From Mucilaginibacter sp. 44-25 (lineage in GTDB: Bacteria > Bacteroidota > Bacteroidia > Sphingobacteriales > Sphingobacteriaceae), in the NCBI GenBank assembly GCA_001898335.1, contig MKTS01000009.1, positions 124,001 through 188,000 of the forward strand: DNA of 64,000 bases. Direction: 5' to 3'. Below the pieces are notes generated by a model. The model saw nothing but the letters and a program-made list of their open reading frames with translations, did no database searches and was not told the origin of the DNA. Every line of letters starts with the position of its first letter. The first letter of the stretch is position 1. This document shows, piece by piece, positions 8,695 to 16,100 of the stretch. Made by a program: the position numbers and the translations under genes.

Positions 8695-8730
8695 TTTGCG
8701 CTAAGCGAGTATAAAATTCATATATATTTG
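8695..8730 (+). promoter_or_regulatory. candidate promoter of the PAP2 phosphatase gene
   Basis: TTTG at 8695-8698 and TATATTTG at 8723-8730 match the Bacteroidota -33 and -7 elements, but the 24-base spacing is longer than the usual 19-21. The start codon is 41 bases downstream. A TATTTTTG on the opposite strand at 8688-8681 could serve glmM. Confidence 0.4.
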
Positions 8731-8771
8731 GCAGGTATAACGCGCTGTATCAGCCTATATTTCATAGCTAA

Positions 8772-9353
8772 ATGCCCGATTTTCTGCAACATCTGGACCG
8801 GCACCTTTTCTACGTGATCAACCACGATTGGGCTAACCCGTTTTTTGACGCGGTGCTGCCCGTGATGCGTAACGCCCGTTTCTGGATACCGTTATATGTT
8901 TTCATCATTGGTTTTAGCCTGTGGCGATACAGGAAACAGGGAGCCGTACTGATCCTTTTCCTGGCGCTTGCCGTTGGCTTTGCCGATTTTACCAGCGCGA
9001 GTATGATAAAACCCGCGGTGCACCGCCTGCGCCCCTGCCGCGACCCTTACACCAGCGCGTCAGTCATCAGTCGCGTACCCTGCGGAACAGGCTATAGTTT
9101 CCCCTCTACGCATGCTACCGACCATTTTGCCATTGCTATCTTCTTAGGGCTGGTATTTTACAAACGGTATAAATGGGTGCTGCCTTTACTGATATGTTGG
9201 GCTGCCCTGATCTCGCTGGCACAAGTGTATGTTGGGGTTCATTTCCCGGTTGATATTACCACCGGGGCTATCTATGGGAGTTTGGCGGGGTGGCTGTTTG
9301 CCTATGGGTTTAAGGTGGCCTCAGCTAAGTACTTCCCGCAGGAGCAATTGTAA
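8772..9353 (+). CDS. PAP2-family membrane phosphatase with altered motif 3
   Basis: An integral-membrane phosphatase of the PAP2 superfamily (193 residues, about five hydrophobic segments), with the active site expected on the periplasmic face. Likely substrates are undecaprenyl pyrophosphate or a phosphatidic-acid-type lipid. Motif 1 is intact (K80 to R87-P88 in KPAVHRLRP). Motif 2 reads PSTH (111-114) rather than PSGH. Motif 3, normally SR-x5-H-x3-D, reads AQVYVGVHFPVD, so the phosphate-binding Arg is Gln151 and the Ser is Ala150, while H157 and D161 are kept. The enzyme may therefore be slow or altered. The gene is monocistronic between two minus-strand genes. Confidence 0.85.
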   Translation: MPDFLQHLDRHLFYVINHDWANPFFDAVLPVMRNARFWIPLYVFIIGFSLWRYRKQGAVLILFLALAVGFADFTSASMIKPAVHRLRPCRDPYTSASVISRVPCGTGYSFPSTHATDHFAIAIFLGLVFYKRYKWVLPLLICWAALISLAQVYVGVHFPVDITTGAIYGSLAGWLFAYGFKVASAKYFPQEQL

Positions 9354-9358
9354 CATTC

Positions 9359-9418
9359 ACTCACCCCTACTTTGCCTTCGGCTCGTCGACCCTCTTTACT
9401 GCGCTAAGAGGTGGAGAA
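9359..9418. repeat. family A dispersed repeat (ACTCACCCC...CGACCCTC type)
   Basis: The stretch begins ACTCACCCCTACTTTGCC, contains TCGTCGACCCTC and ends in AAGAGGTGGAG. The same framework recurs at 15834-16034 and four times at 24099-24386. It lies just downstream of the PAP2 gene. Confidence 0.6.
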
Positions 9419-9428
9419 TATAACACTA

Positions 9429-9505
9429 TGTCATTACGAGCGATAGCGCGGTAATCTCATAACAAGGCTAATGAGATTGCTTCGTCGTTCCTCCTCGTAA
9501 TAACA
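9429..9505. repeat. family B inverted repeat (TGTCATTACGAG type)
   Basis: Outer arms TGTCATTACGAG and CTCGTAATAACA flank inner arms around TAATCTCAT/ATGAGATT. The design matches copies at 21737-21819 and 45763-45846. This is a REP/MITE-sized element without coding capacity. Confidence 0.65.
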
Positions 9506-9530
9506 TGGATCTTTAGTTGATGTCATGAAG

Positions 9531-9556
9531 AAAAGTAAGTTTTTACTTTTTAATTT
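9531..9556. terminator. weak AT-only hairpin, possible terminator
   Basis: AAAAGTAA (9531-9538) and TTACTTTT (9543-9550) form an 8-bp stem followed by TTAATTTT. It lies between convergent genes and resembles the purine-word repeats elsewhere in the window. Confidence 0.35.
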
Positions 9557-9574
9557 TGACTTTTGACTTAACAC

Positions 9575-10024
9575 CTACCCTCTCATCTTATCCAGCAGAT
9601 CGCTGAGCAGGCCTGCCTCCTCTTCTGTAAGGTGTTGTTTAAAAAGGTCTTTTGTTTTAAAATCAATATCCATTTTTTTAAGGATAGCCAGCCCATCTTC
9701 GCTGATACGGATATCTACGGCGCGGCGATCGCGGGAATTAGTGCAGCGCGACACCAGCCCTTTTTGTACCAGACGATCAACAATGCGTGAAGCGTCAGAC
9801 ATTTTATCTACCATGCGCTCTTTTAAGAGGTTTACAGTAGCCGGCTTGGGGTATTGGCCGCGTAATATGCGCAGTATGTTAAATTGCTGCTGGGTGAGGT
9901 TGTGCTTTTCAAAAGCAGGCCGCATATAATTGTTGAGCCAGCCGGAGGTGTAGGCCAGATTAACTACCGCTTTATGGTAATTATCCTCAAAGTTGGTGCT
10001 TTTTATATCTTCCTCTATTCCCAT
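9575..10024 (-). CDS. MarR-family transcriptional regulator
   Basis: A 149-residue winged-helix regulator of the MarR family, which usually binds DNA as a dimer and responds to small phenolic or oxidative signals. Recognisable parts are the LTQQQFNILRIL helix (43-54), the recognition helix region MSDASRIVDRLVQKGLV (75-91) and the wing residues NSRDRRAVDIRIS (96-108), whose DRR is a family hallmark. The C-terminal LTEEEAGLLSDLLDKMRG forms the dimerisation helix. No target operon is evident next to it: the neighbours are a PAP2 gene in the opposite direction and the cysteine-rich mini-protein gene. Confidence 0.92.
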   Translation of the reverse strand: MGIEEDIKSTNFEDNYHKAVVNLAYTSGWLNNYMRPAFEKHNLTQQQFNILRILRGQYPKPATVNLLKERMVDKMSDASRIVDRLVQKGLVSRCTNSRDRRAVDIRISEDGLAILKKMDIDFKTKDLFKQHLTEEEAGLLSDLLDKMRG

Positions 10025-10052
10025 AATACAAGAAATTAATTACAAATATAAT

Positions 10053-10214
10053 CTATTTATTTTTTACATCGCTCTGTGGCTTAGGCCTTCCGTAATGCCA
10101 CGGGCAATGCAGGCACTTGTTTTTACAGCAATACCCACGCTTTAAATGGTATTCTTTGGTGAATACAAAGTTGCCATCGGCATTTATGTAATAGTCTATA
10201 TTCTCCTGCAGCAT
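10053..10214 (-). CDS. 53-residue cysteine-rich protein, DUF5522-like
   Basis: A small gene whose ATG overlaps the stop of the upstream metallo-beta-lactamase gene by one base (TAATG), a classic translational-coupling arrangement. The product begins MLQENIDYYINADGNFVFT and carries a compact cysteine cluster, YCCKNKCLHCPW (28-39), with CC-x3-C-x-HC spacing followed by HYGRPKP. The pattern is that of the short Bacteroidota proteins annotated as DUF5522, function unknown. The four cysteines and nearby histidine could bind zinc or an iron-sulfur cluster (inference). The coupling and the coherent cysteine motif make it a real gene despite its size. Confidence 0.8.
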   Translation of the reverse strand: MLQENIDYYINADGNFVFTKEYHLKRGYCCKNKCLHCPWHYGRPKPQSDVKNK

Positions 10215-11152
10215 TATGCCATTATCTTCACAAAAATATCGTTTTCAAAATGCTTTTTCAGCTGACGGCCATCGCCGTGCAGCGTCCATATCTGTTGCGG
10301 CTGTACATGGTTCACCATTTGCAATATATCGTTCCAGTCTACATGGTCTGATATGAACAGCGTGTCCTGCTCATTCGCCTGCAGGTTTTTCCAGCCCGAT
10401 GCAAATAAACGCTTTACCCCTGTTGCCCGCAAATAGCTATCGAAAGTAAAAGGCGGCACAATATAAACATACTCCTTTTGCTCCTTCATGAGCTTACGGT
10501 TATAGAGTTGGTGCGCACCCAAATCATAACCCAGGCTTTTGTAAACCGCGTTAATTGGCATTATACGGTGGTGCACTAAAATGGTTTTTTGCGGTATATG
10601 CCGGTTAATCAGGTTGATAAGTCGCTGGCTCTTCCCTAATCCGTAAGCTCCCAGCAGGATGTTTACCTTAATATCCGCCAGCTTTTTGATCTCTGTTATC
10701 GGATCGGGGTGCTGCGTGGCCGGGTCAGCAAAGGTACTTTCGGTGATCAGCACATTGGCCTGCGTAAATTCAATGGGTTCGCAGGTATCATCGGGCTGCA
10801 GTTTATAATCACCGGTGTACAGATATCTGACGCCCTTGTATTCCATTAAAACCTGTGCCGATCCGGGCATATGCCCCGCGGAAATAAAAGTGAGTTGCAC
10901 GCCGCCAATGGTAAATGGATCGTGATAAGGTATCGTATAACTTACTTTAAAAGCATTTTTCCCATAACGCAGCTGCATAAAAGCCAGGGTTGGGGCGGTG
11001 GCATAAACATTTTTGTTACCACTAACAGCGTGGTCGGCATGGGCATGGGAAATTACCGCCTGGCTCACCGGCTGTTGCGGGTCGAGGTAAAAATCTGCGT
11101 AACGGCAATAAAGGCCATTGGCTGTAAGAGTAATAAAATCGTCTAAGATCAT
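10214..11152 (-). CDS. metallo-beta-lactamase-fold exonuclease-like protein
   Basis: A 312-residue metallo-beta-lactamase-fold protein of the group often annotated as exonuclease or mRNA 3-end processing factor. The metal-binding HAHADH (36-41) sits in ISHAHADHAVSG, with a further ligand in SAGHMPGSAQV and an aspartate in LYTGDYKLQPDD. The C-terminal half contains GAYGLGKSQRLINL, FISDHVDW and TLHGDG, resembling beta-CASP-type or SNM1-like nucleases. It overlaps coaE by four bases and overlaps the small cysteine-rich gene by one, so the three form a tight minus-strand unit. In other bacteria relatives sit beside ATP-dependent DNA ligases; here no ligase is present. The nucleic-acid substrate is unproven. 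Confidence 0.82.
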   Translation of the reverse strand: MILDDFITLTANGLYCRYADFYLDPQQPVSQAVISHAHADHAVSGNKNVYATAPTLAFMQLRYGKNAFKVSYTIPYHDPFTIGGVQLTFISAGHMPGSAQVLMEYKGVRYLYTGDYKLQPDDTCEPIEFTQANVLITESTFADPATQHPDPITEIKKLADIKVNILLGAYGLGKSQRLINLINRHIPQKTILVHHRIMPINAVYKSLGYDLGAHQLYNRKLMKEQKEYVYIVPPFTFDSYLRATGVKRLFASGWKNLQANEQDTLFISDHVDWNDILQMVNHVQPQQIWTLHGDGRQLKKHFENDIFVKIMA

Positions 11153-11748
11153 TGAGCTTTAGCGAGCGATAAGTATAATTGATGCAGTTGCAATACCTGC
11201 GGAACTACCAGTTGGGTATCATCATTCAAGATAATATCATTGGCCAACTGCTGCTTTTTCTCCTGCGGATACTGGCGGCTTTCGCGTTTTTGAACTTCCT
11301 GCTCGGTTACCCCGTCGCGCTGTATTACCCGTTCCATACGTGTTTCTAACGGGGCTGTTACCAACAGGCTGCGGTCGCATTTTTTATATGAACCGCTTTC
11401 AAACAAAATCGCGGCTTCTTTTAAAACATACGGCGCATGTATCTGCTGCTCTACCCAGGCGTCAAACGCCCTGAAAACAGCAGGGTGTACCATTTCATTC
11501 AACTGTTTTAGCTTATCATCATCGTTAAAAACAATATTGCCTATATACTTGCGGTTAAGCGAGCCGTCGGCAAAATACGCTTCGTTCCCAAAAGCCTCTT
11601 TTATACCGCTTATGAGTAATTGGTCGTCGGTCATTACTTTTTTAGCGGCATCGTCGGCATAAAATACCGGTATGCCCAATACCTCAAATACCTTACAAAC
11701 GGTGGTTTTTCCGCTGCCTATATTACCGGTTATCCCTACTTTAAACAT
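11149..11748 (-). CDS. coaE: dephospho-CoA kinase
   Basis: The enzyme catalyses the last step of coenzyme A synthesis, ATP-dependent 3-prime phosphorylation of dephospho-CoA. The 199-residue P-loop kinase has the Walker A motif GNIGSGKTT (8-16), the FYADDAAKKV lid region, HPAVF in the CoA-binding domain, and LLVTAPLETRMERVIQRDG near the C-terminus. It directly follows the YbbR-like gene with no gap and overlaps the next gene by four bases, so it belongs to the nusB-yajC-coaE run that is commonly kept in Bacteroidota. Confidence 0.95.
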   Translation of the reverse strand: MFKVGITGNIGSGKTTVCKVFEVLGIPVFYADDAAKKVMTDDQLLISGIKEAFGNEAYFADGSLNRKYIGNIVFNDDDKLKQLNEMVHPAVFRAFDAWVEQQIHAPYVLKEAAILFESGSYKKCDRSLLVTAPLETRMERVIQRDGVTEQEVQKRESRQYPQEKKQQLANDIILNDDTQLVVPQVLQLHQLYLSLAKAQ

Positions 11749-12696
11749 TTATTTTTTTATGATAAAATCAATTACCCGAGGCTCTATCTTGGTTACCTTA
11801 CTGAAGGACGGCATACGGGTTATTTTTACCGGCAGGTTATGATAGCCATACTGCTCCCATAACGAAAGATCGACTACAGCTTCAAAGTCATCCTCGTTCA
11901 TATCTGGGTAATCGGTAAGCGAGGTAGTAAACGTCACCTTAATTTTCTGCGGAAAAATTTTCACATCATAATAGTGATGGTTGTTGATCACCTTAACAGG
12001 TATTTCAAGCGTTTTCTCGGTATACTCGTCTACCGGTATATGTACTGATACCGATTTAGGAATAATGGACAGGTTGCCCTCCTTTACCTCATGCAGCGCC
12101 ACCCGGCGGGTAAAGTCCTCATTAACATCCGCAAGTTTAACGGTATCGGTCTTCCATACCTTAATATTGCCAATAGTTTCAGCAGGGCCGCTAATGGTTA
12201 CATATTGCGGCCTTATAGCCACGTTGCCAGATTGCGCGAACTGTTTCTGGTAACTGATATTGGCCACCAATGCCACAGGCACCTTTTTGATAATGCGGTT
12301 GCTGAAATCAAAATACAAGGTATCAGGGTTAATGGCGATGATCTCGTGGTTTAGATCTTTTTTGGCGTTTATTTGCTTAAGCTGCTGACTAAGTACAACG
12401 TAGTTCTTACTCTCCAGCGTATGCAGATCAATATTAACGGGTTTATTGTTGTAGGAGCCTTTGGCAAATAACATTTGCCAGCCAGTTCCCTGCACTATGG
12501 TGGTCACCGTATCAGACTGTAAGGGGTAAAACGCCCTTTTTTGCGGCAGGTTCTTATAACTGATAGCTTGCTTTACCGTAAACTTGTAGGTATTTGATAA
12601 AGCGGTAAACAGCCATGCACACGCGGCAAATACCAGGCAGGTTATAAAAACCGATAACCGCCTCTTTTCTATTGCCGATAGTTTGATGATGGCCAT
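11749..12696 (-). CDS. YbbR-like (CdaR-type) membrane-anchored protein
   Basis: A 315-residue protein with one N-terminal transmembrane segment (about 14-34, FITCLVFAACAWLFTALS) followed by an extracytoplasmic region of repeated YbbR-type beta domains. The repeats can be followed by the alternation of VPVAL/IPVKV strands and segments such as YVTISGPAETI and KVTFTTSL. In Firmicutes YbbR/CdaR regulates the diadenylate cyclase CdaA; here no cdaA neighbour is present, so the role is unknown. It lies between yajC and coaE and abuts coaE without a gap. Confidence 0.8.
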   Translation of the reverse strand: MAIIKLSAIEKRRLSVFITCLVFAACAWLFTALSNTYKFTVKQAISYKNLPQKRAFYPLQSDTVTTIVQGTGWQMLFAKGSYNNKPVNIDLHTLESKNYVVLSQQLKQINAKKDLNHEIIAINPDTLYFDFSNRIIKKVPVALVANISYQKQFAQSGNVAIRPQYVTISGPAETIGNIKVWKTDTVKLADVNEDFTRRVALHEVKEGNLSIIPKSVSVHIPVDEYTEKTLEIPVKVINNHHYYDVKIFPQKIKVTFTTSLTDYPDMNEDDFEAVVDLSLWEQYGYHNLPVKITRMPSFSKVTKIEPRVIDFIIKK

Positions 12697-12734
12697 TTCT
12701 TTTTTTGAGGTGAAAGTTTAAAGGTACAATTTAC

Positions 12735-12834
12735 AGCCGAAAGGTTAAAGGCGAAAGGTCAAAGGTACTTTGATATTGATAAATAGAAAAGGCGAAAGAA
12801 CAAACCTTTCGCCTTTAGCCTTTAACCTTAACGA
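12735..12834. repeat. inverted repeat of AAAGGCGAAAGG/CCTTTCGCCTTT words
   Basis: The left arm has tandem words such as AAAGGTTAAAGGCGAAAGG (12745-12763); the right arm has the complement ACCTTTCGCCTTTAGCC then TTTAACCTTAACG (12804-12832). It fills the gap between yajC and the YbbR-like gene. Confidence 0.6.
12787..12816 (-). terminator. hairpin after yajC, possible terminator
   Basis: AAAGGCGAAAG (12788-12798) pairs with CTTTCGCCTTT (12806-12816), an 11-bp perfect stem; on the minus strand it is followed by TTTTC. It could partly stop transcription between yajC and the YbbR-like gene. It is embedded in a repeat, so its role as a terminator is uncertain. Confidence 0.45.
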
Positions 12835-12838
12835 AGCC

Positions 12839-13153
12839 TTATTTGGTTACAGCAGGTGTATTTAGCGCCTTTGAAGCATCAAGCGATATAGCTGATTTAT
12901 CAAAACGTATACGTGCGCCGTTCTCTACCTCAATTAAAAAAGTAGTATCGGCGACTTCATATATCCTGCCATGTATGCCGGCGCTGGTGATTACACGGTC
13001 GCCTTTTTTAAGTTCATCTACGTATTTTTTTTGGTCTTTTTGTTTTTTAACCTGAGGGCGGATCATAAAGAAATAGAATACCACGGCAATTAAACCGAAC
13101 ATGATCAACTGCTGGGTGCCCATACCGGCCTGTAATAAAATTGTACTTATCAT
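12839..13153 (-). CDS. yajC: preprotein translocase subunit YajC
   Basis: A 104-residue single-pass membrane protein that associates with SecDF and assists protein export. It has one transmembrane helix (about 16-34, LIMFGLIAVVFYFFMI) followed by the invariant RPQxKxxK motif (RPQVKKQKDQKK) and a small beta-rich cytoplasmic domain with GDRVITSAGIHGRIYEV. Neighbours on the same strand are the DUF1573 lipoprotein and nusB upstream and the YbbR-like gene downstream, an order often kept in the phylum. Confidence 0.95.
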   Translation of the reverse strand: MISTILLQAGMGTQQLIMFGLIAVVFYFFMIRPQVKKQKDQKKYVDELKKGDRVITSAGIHGRIYEVADTTFLIEVENGARIRFDKSAISLDASKALNTPAVTK

Positions 13154-13228
13154 TTAAATTAATTATTGAGTGTTTTAATGTTTTAGGAAGCTTGTGCGAA
13201 TAACAAGCTTCCATTTTATATTGTAGAC

Positions 13229-13666
13229 TTATTTAGCAACAACTTCGCCAATCAAATGCACCATGGTTTGGGCAGGATTGGTGTTAGCTGTAATAGTGAT
13301 CTGTTTATCCTGCAGGCCCATTTTAGCAGCGCTGTTAAAGGTTACCTTAATTTCGCCCGGTGCGCCCGGAGCAATGGGAGTTGCAGGCCACTCTGGCTTG
13401 GTACAGCCGCAGGTGGCCACCGCGTCTTTAATAATAAGAGGCGATTTACCTTTATTAACAAACTTAAAGGCATAAGTTACCTTTTCGCCCTCTTTTATCT
13501 TACCAAAATCGTGCGTGTCATTCTCAAACTTCATTACCGGCGCGTTGGTAGCGCTTACATTACTGGTATCAGCAGCGGTGTTTGCCGAGGCTGTTCCGTT
13601 TCCCTGCTGGTTGCAGGCGCTAAATAACATACCGGCAACCGCCGTAATTAAAACTAACTTCTTCAT
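13229..13666 (-). CDS. DUF1573 lipoprotein
   Basis: A 145-residue exported lipoprotein. The signal peptide ends in the lipobox LFSAC (C18). After a low-complexity Thr/Ala/Asn linker comes a DUF1573 domain with an immunoglobulin-like fold: FENDTHDFGKIKEGEKVTY, then FKFVNKGKSPLIIKDAVA, the conserved CGCTKPEWP and FNSAAKMG. The function of DUF1573 is not established; the fold resembles MSP/ASH domains. It sits between nusB and yajC, a placement seen widely in Bacteroidota and suggestive of a link with export or envelope biogenesis. Confidence 0.88.
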   Translation of the reverse strand: MKKLVLITAVAGMLFSACNQQGNGTASANTAADTSNVSATNAPVMKFENDTHDFGKIKEGEKVTYAFKFVNKGKSPLIIKDAVATCGCTKPEWPATPIAPGAPGEIKVTFNSAAKMGLQDKQITITANTNPAQTMVHLIGEVVAK

Positions 13667-13681
13667 GGTGATGGTTAAATA

Positions 13682-14629
13682 TTATTCAATTAATCCCCTG
13701 CCAGATTTACGTACTTTATTCTGTGCCTTTAGTTCAAAAAGTATCTTATCTAAAATACCGTTGATGAACGAGTTACTTTTAGGTGTACTAAACTCCTTTG
13801 ATATCTCCAGGTACTCGTTAATGGTAACCTTTACCGGGATGGATGTAAAGTTAATAAACTCTACAATAGCCATTTTCATTAGCAAGGTATCCATCATGGC
13901 AATACGGTCAGGTTCCCAGTTCTGGGTTTTTTCGGCAATCAGTTCCTGATATTCGGCATCATGGCGTATGGTTTGCTCAAATAGGTTTACCACAAAATCG
14001 CGGTCTTCAACCCAATTACTGCTGATCTCTGCCAGTTTGTTTTCGGCAAAATTTTCCGACGCGAAATTTTTGAAGGTTTTGGCGATCAGCGCCTGCAGTA
14101 CCTCTTTATCTGTAGGCCAGTAAATAAATTTATCTTCAAATACCTGCTCGGCAAGTGATGATTTCAGGATCACTTTCTTGAAGATGAATTTAATAATATC
14201 CTTATCTGTTTGGATGGTATCATCGGTTTTAGCCAGGTATTCGGCATATTCCGGTGAGTTTTTTAGTGTAGTGAACAGTGATTTAGCCAATTCGGGGTCA
14301 AACGACCAATCAACCTTATACTTACGGATACCGTTGAGGTAATCCTTGTTATCCAATACCGAAAGGTAAAAACGGTTAGTCAGTATTTTTTGGTTAACGT
14401 TAAGGTCTTCGGCTGTTGGGCGGTGTTTGTTGGCCCTTTCTTCCGCATCGCGGGATACATACTCAATGGTTTCGTTAATAAGCGAGAGCATCCAGATGTA
14501 CATTTCAAAAACCTGATCGATACCGTTTAACAGGTTTTTTTCGAATAATTTGATGTCTTTAGTGTCCGACTGGTGGTACGCATAAAGCGATTGTAACACT
14601 TTTACCCTAAGGTGCCTTCTGTTTAGCAT
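13682..14629 (-). CDS. nusB: transcription antitermination factor NusB (long form)
   Basis: NusB acts with NusE (S10) on boxA RNA to prevent early termination of rRNA operons. This protein is 315 residues, about twice the classical 140, as is usual in Bacteroidota. The start RRHLRVKVLQSLYAYHQSD (4-22) resembles the NusB RNA-binding helix. The C-terminal third (about 185-305) is the conserved NusB core, with DRIAMMDTLLMKMAIVEF and VTINEYLEISKEFSTPKS, then FINGILDKI. It heads the DUF1573-yajC-YbbR-coaE run. Confidence 0.92.
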   Translation of the reverse strand: MLNRRHLRVKVLQSLYAYHQSDTKDIKLFEKNLLNGIDQVFEMYIWMLSLINETIEYVSRDAEERANKHRPTAEDLNVNQKILTNRFYLSVLDNKDYLNGIRKYKVDWSFDPELAKSLFTTLKNSPEYAEYLAKTDDTIQTDKDIIKFIFKKVILKSSLAEQVFEDKFIYWPTDKEVLQALIAKTFKNFASENFAENKLAEISSNWVEDRDFVVNLFEQTIRHDAEYQELIAEKTQNWEPDRIAMMDTLLMKMAIVEFINFTSIPVKVTINEYLEISKEFSTPKSNSFINGILDKILFELKAQNKVRKSGRGLIE

Positions 14630-14678
14630 TTTTGTAAGAACGATTTATAGCCTGCGTCTTGCGGCCGTATTGATAAAT

Positions 14679-15776
14679 TTAATAGGTTGATTTTACTTTT
14701 CTAATATCTGCAATGCGTTTTTCAGCAATTTTGTTTGCCGCTTCAATTGTTGAAATGTTTTCGGCCTTTGAAAGTTTTAAAACATTCCGGGTGGCCTCAT
14801 AAATATTTTCGGTAAGCTGCATAGTGCGGCGCTTGCTGAAACCCTGTAGCTCCGAATAACAGTTAATGATACCGCCCGCGTTAATAACGTAATCAGGCGC
14901 AAATAGTATACCCTTATCCAAAAGCATCTTTCCGTGCTCATCTTCGTCCTGCAACTGGTTATTGGCCGAACCCGCGATAATGCCCACCTTAAGCTTGCTG
15001 ATGGTTTGCGAGTTTATGGTTGCTCCCAGGGCGCAGGGTGAGTAGATATCCGCGTCGATATCAAATATCGAATTGTTTGATACCGCTTCCGCACCATATT
15101 TTTTTGATACCTGGCGTGTGCGCTCGTCATTAATATCACTTACGTAAACCTTGGCATTCTCCTCGCGCAGCAGTTTTACCAGGGTTTCGCCAACGTGGCC
15201 TATGCCCTGCACAATTACCGAGCGGCCGGTGATGGTATCATTACCGTACATTTCCTTTACAGCCGCCTTAATACCCATTAATACGCCTTTTGCAGCAACC
15301 GGAGCCGGATCACCGCTACCACCCAAACTTTCGGGAATACCGGTAACGTGTTCTGTTTCCATACGGATGTACTCCATATCGCGCGGGCTGGTGCCTACAT
15401 CTTCAGAAGTAATAAATTCGCCGTTAAGGTTTTTAATATAGCGCCCAAACTTGCGCATCATGGCCTCAGTCTTATCACGGCGCGAATCGCCAATGATTAC
15501 CGAATACCCGCCACCCATATTTAGGCCGGCAATAGCGCATTTATAGGTCATGCTTTTTGATAAGCGCAAAACGTCATATAACGCCTCGGCCTCGGAGCGG
15601 TAAGTCCACATGCGGGTACTGCCAAAAGCAGGCCCTAAAGTAGTATCATGTATAGCGATGATGCCTTTTAAGCCGGTATCTGTATCGCTGCAAAACACCA
15701 CTTTTTTATGCCCATAAGCATCGAGCTGACTAAAAATACTATCGTTTGTTTGCTGAGCGGACATTCGTATCTGCAA
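14679..15776 (-). CDS. Glu/Leu/Phe/Val dehydrogenase-like protein, catalytic Lys replaced by Tyr
   Basis: The 365-residue protein has the full architecture of leucine/phenylalanine dehydrogenases, which oxidatively deaminate amino acids with NAD: an N-terminal substrate domain and a Rossmann domain with VQGIGHVGETL. The substrate-carboxylate lysine is kept (MTYK, K79) and so is the catalytic aspartate (SEDVGTS, D126). The glycine-rich loop that in characterised relatives reads GGGK with the catalytic lysine here reads GGGY (Y91, codon TAT at 15506-15504). The spacing of 12 residues from K79 to Y91 equals that between the two lysines in leucine dehydrogenase, so the alignment is firm. Either activity is lost or changed, or another residue compensates. 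The start may be the second Met (MSAQQTND). Confidence 0.88.
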   Translation of the reverse strand: MQIRMSAQQTNDSIFSQLDAYGHKKVVFCSDTDTGLKGIIAIHDTTLGPAFGSTRMWTYRSEAEALYDVLRLSKSMTYKCAIAGLNMGGGYSVIIGDSRRDKTEAMMRKFGRYIKNLNGEFITSEDVGTSPRDMEYIRMETEHVTGIPESLGGSGDPAPVAAKGVLMGIKAAVKEMYGNDTITGRSVIVQGIGHVGETLVKLLREENAKVYVSDINDERTRQVSKKYGAEAVSNNSIFDIDADIYSPCALGATINSQTISKLKVGIIAGSANNQLQDEDEHGKMLLDKGILFAPDYVINAGGIINCYSELQGFSKRRTMQLTENIYEATRNVLKLSKAENISTIEAANKIAEKRIADIRKVKSTY

Positions 15777-15833
15777 GTGTTGATAAATCTTTGCAAAAGT
15801 AGCGGTTTTTTTGGTTGCAGCAAGTTATTTATG

Positions 15834-16034
15834 ACTCACCCCCATTCCCCTCTCTGCTGCGCAAAGAGGGGAGTGTTTTATATATTGCTGAGTTGACTCA
15901 CCCCCAACCCCTCTCTGCTACGCAAAGAGGGGAGTTTAGTCTTTTTAAGAAAAAGACATTTCTTATATGATCAGTCCTCACCCTCTTTGCACAGCAGAGA
16001 GGGTCGGCCAGCGAAGCGGTGCCGGGGTGAGTCA
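15834..16034. repeat. cluster of three family A repeats
   Basis: Two short direct copies (15834-15875 and 15896-15935) both read ACTCACCCCC, then CCCTCTCTGCT, then CGCAAAGAGGGG. An inverted longer copy (15976-16034) ends in GGGGTGAGTCAT. They fill most of the 324-bp gap between the amino-acid dehydrogenase and the ABC exporter. No gene is seen in this gap. Confidence 0.7.
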
Positions 16035-16100
16035 TGCGTAATTAATTAAATCAATTGGCAGCACACGGTTGTTGCTTCATTTCGTACTTTTGATACGCGC

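Noticed and set aside
15834..16034. CRISPR-like direct repeats
   Set aside because: Only two direct copies plus an inverted one, spacers are irregular, and no cas gene is present.
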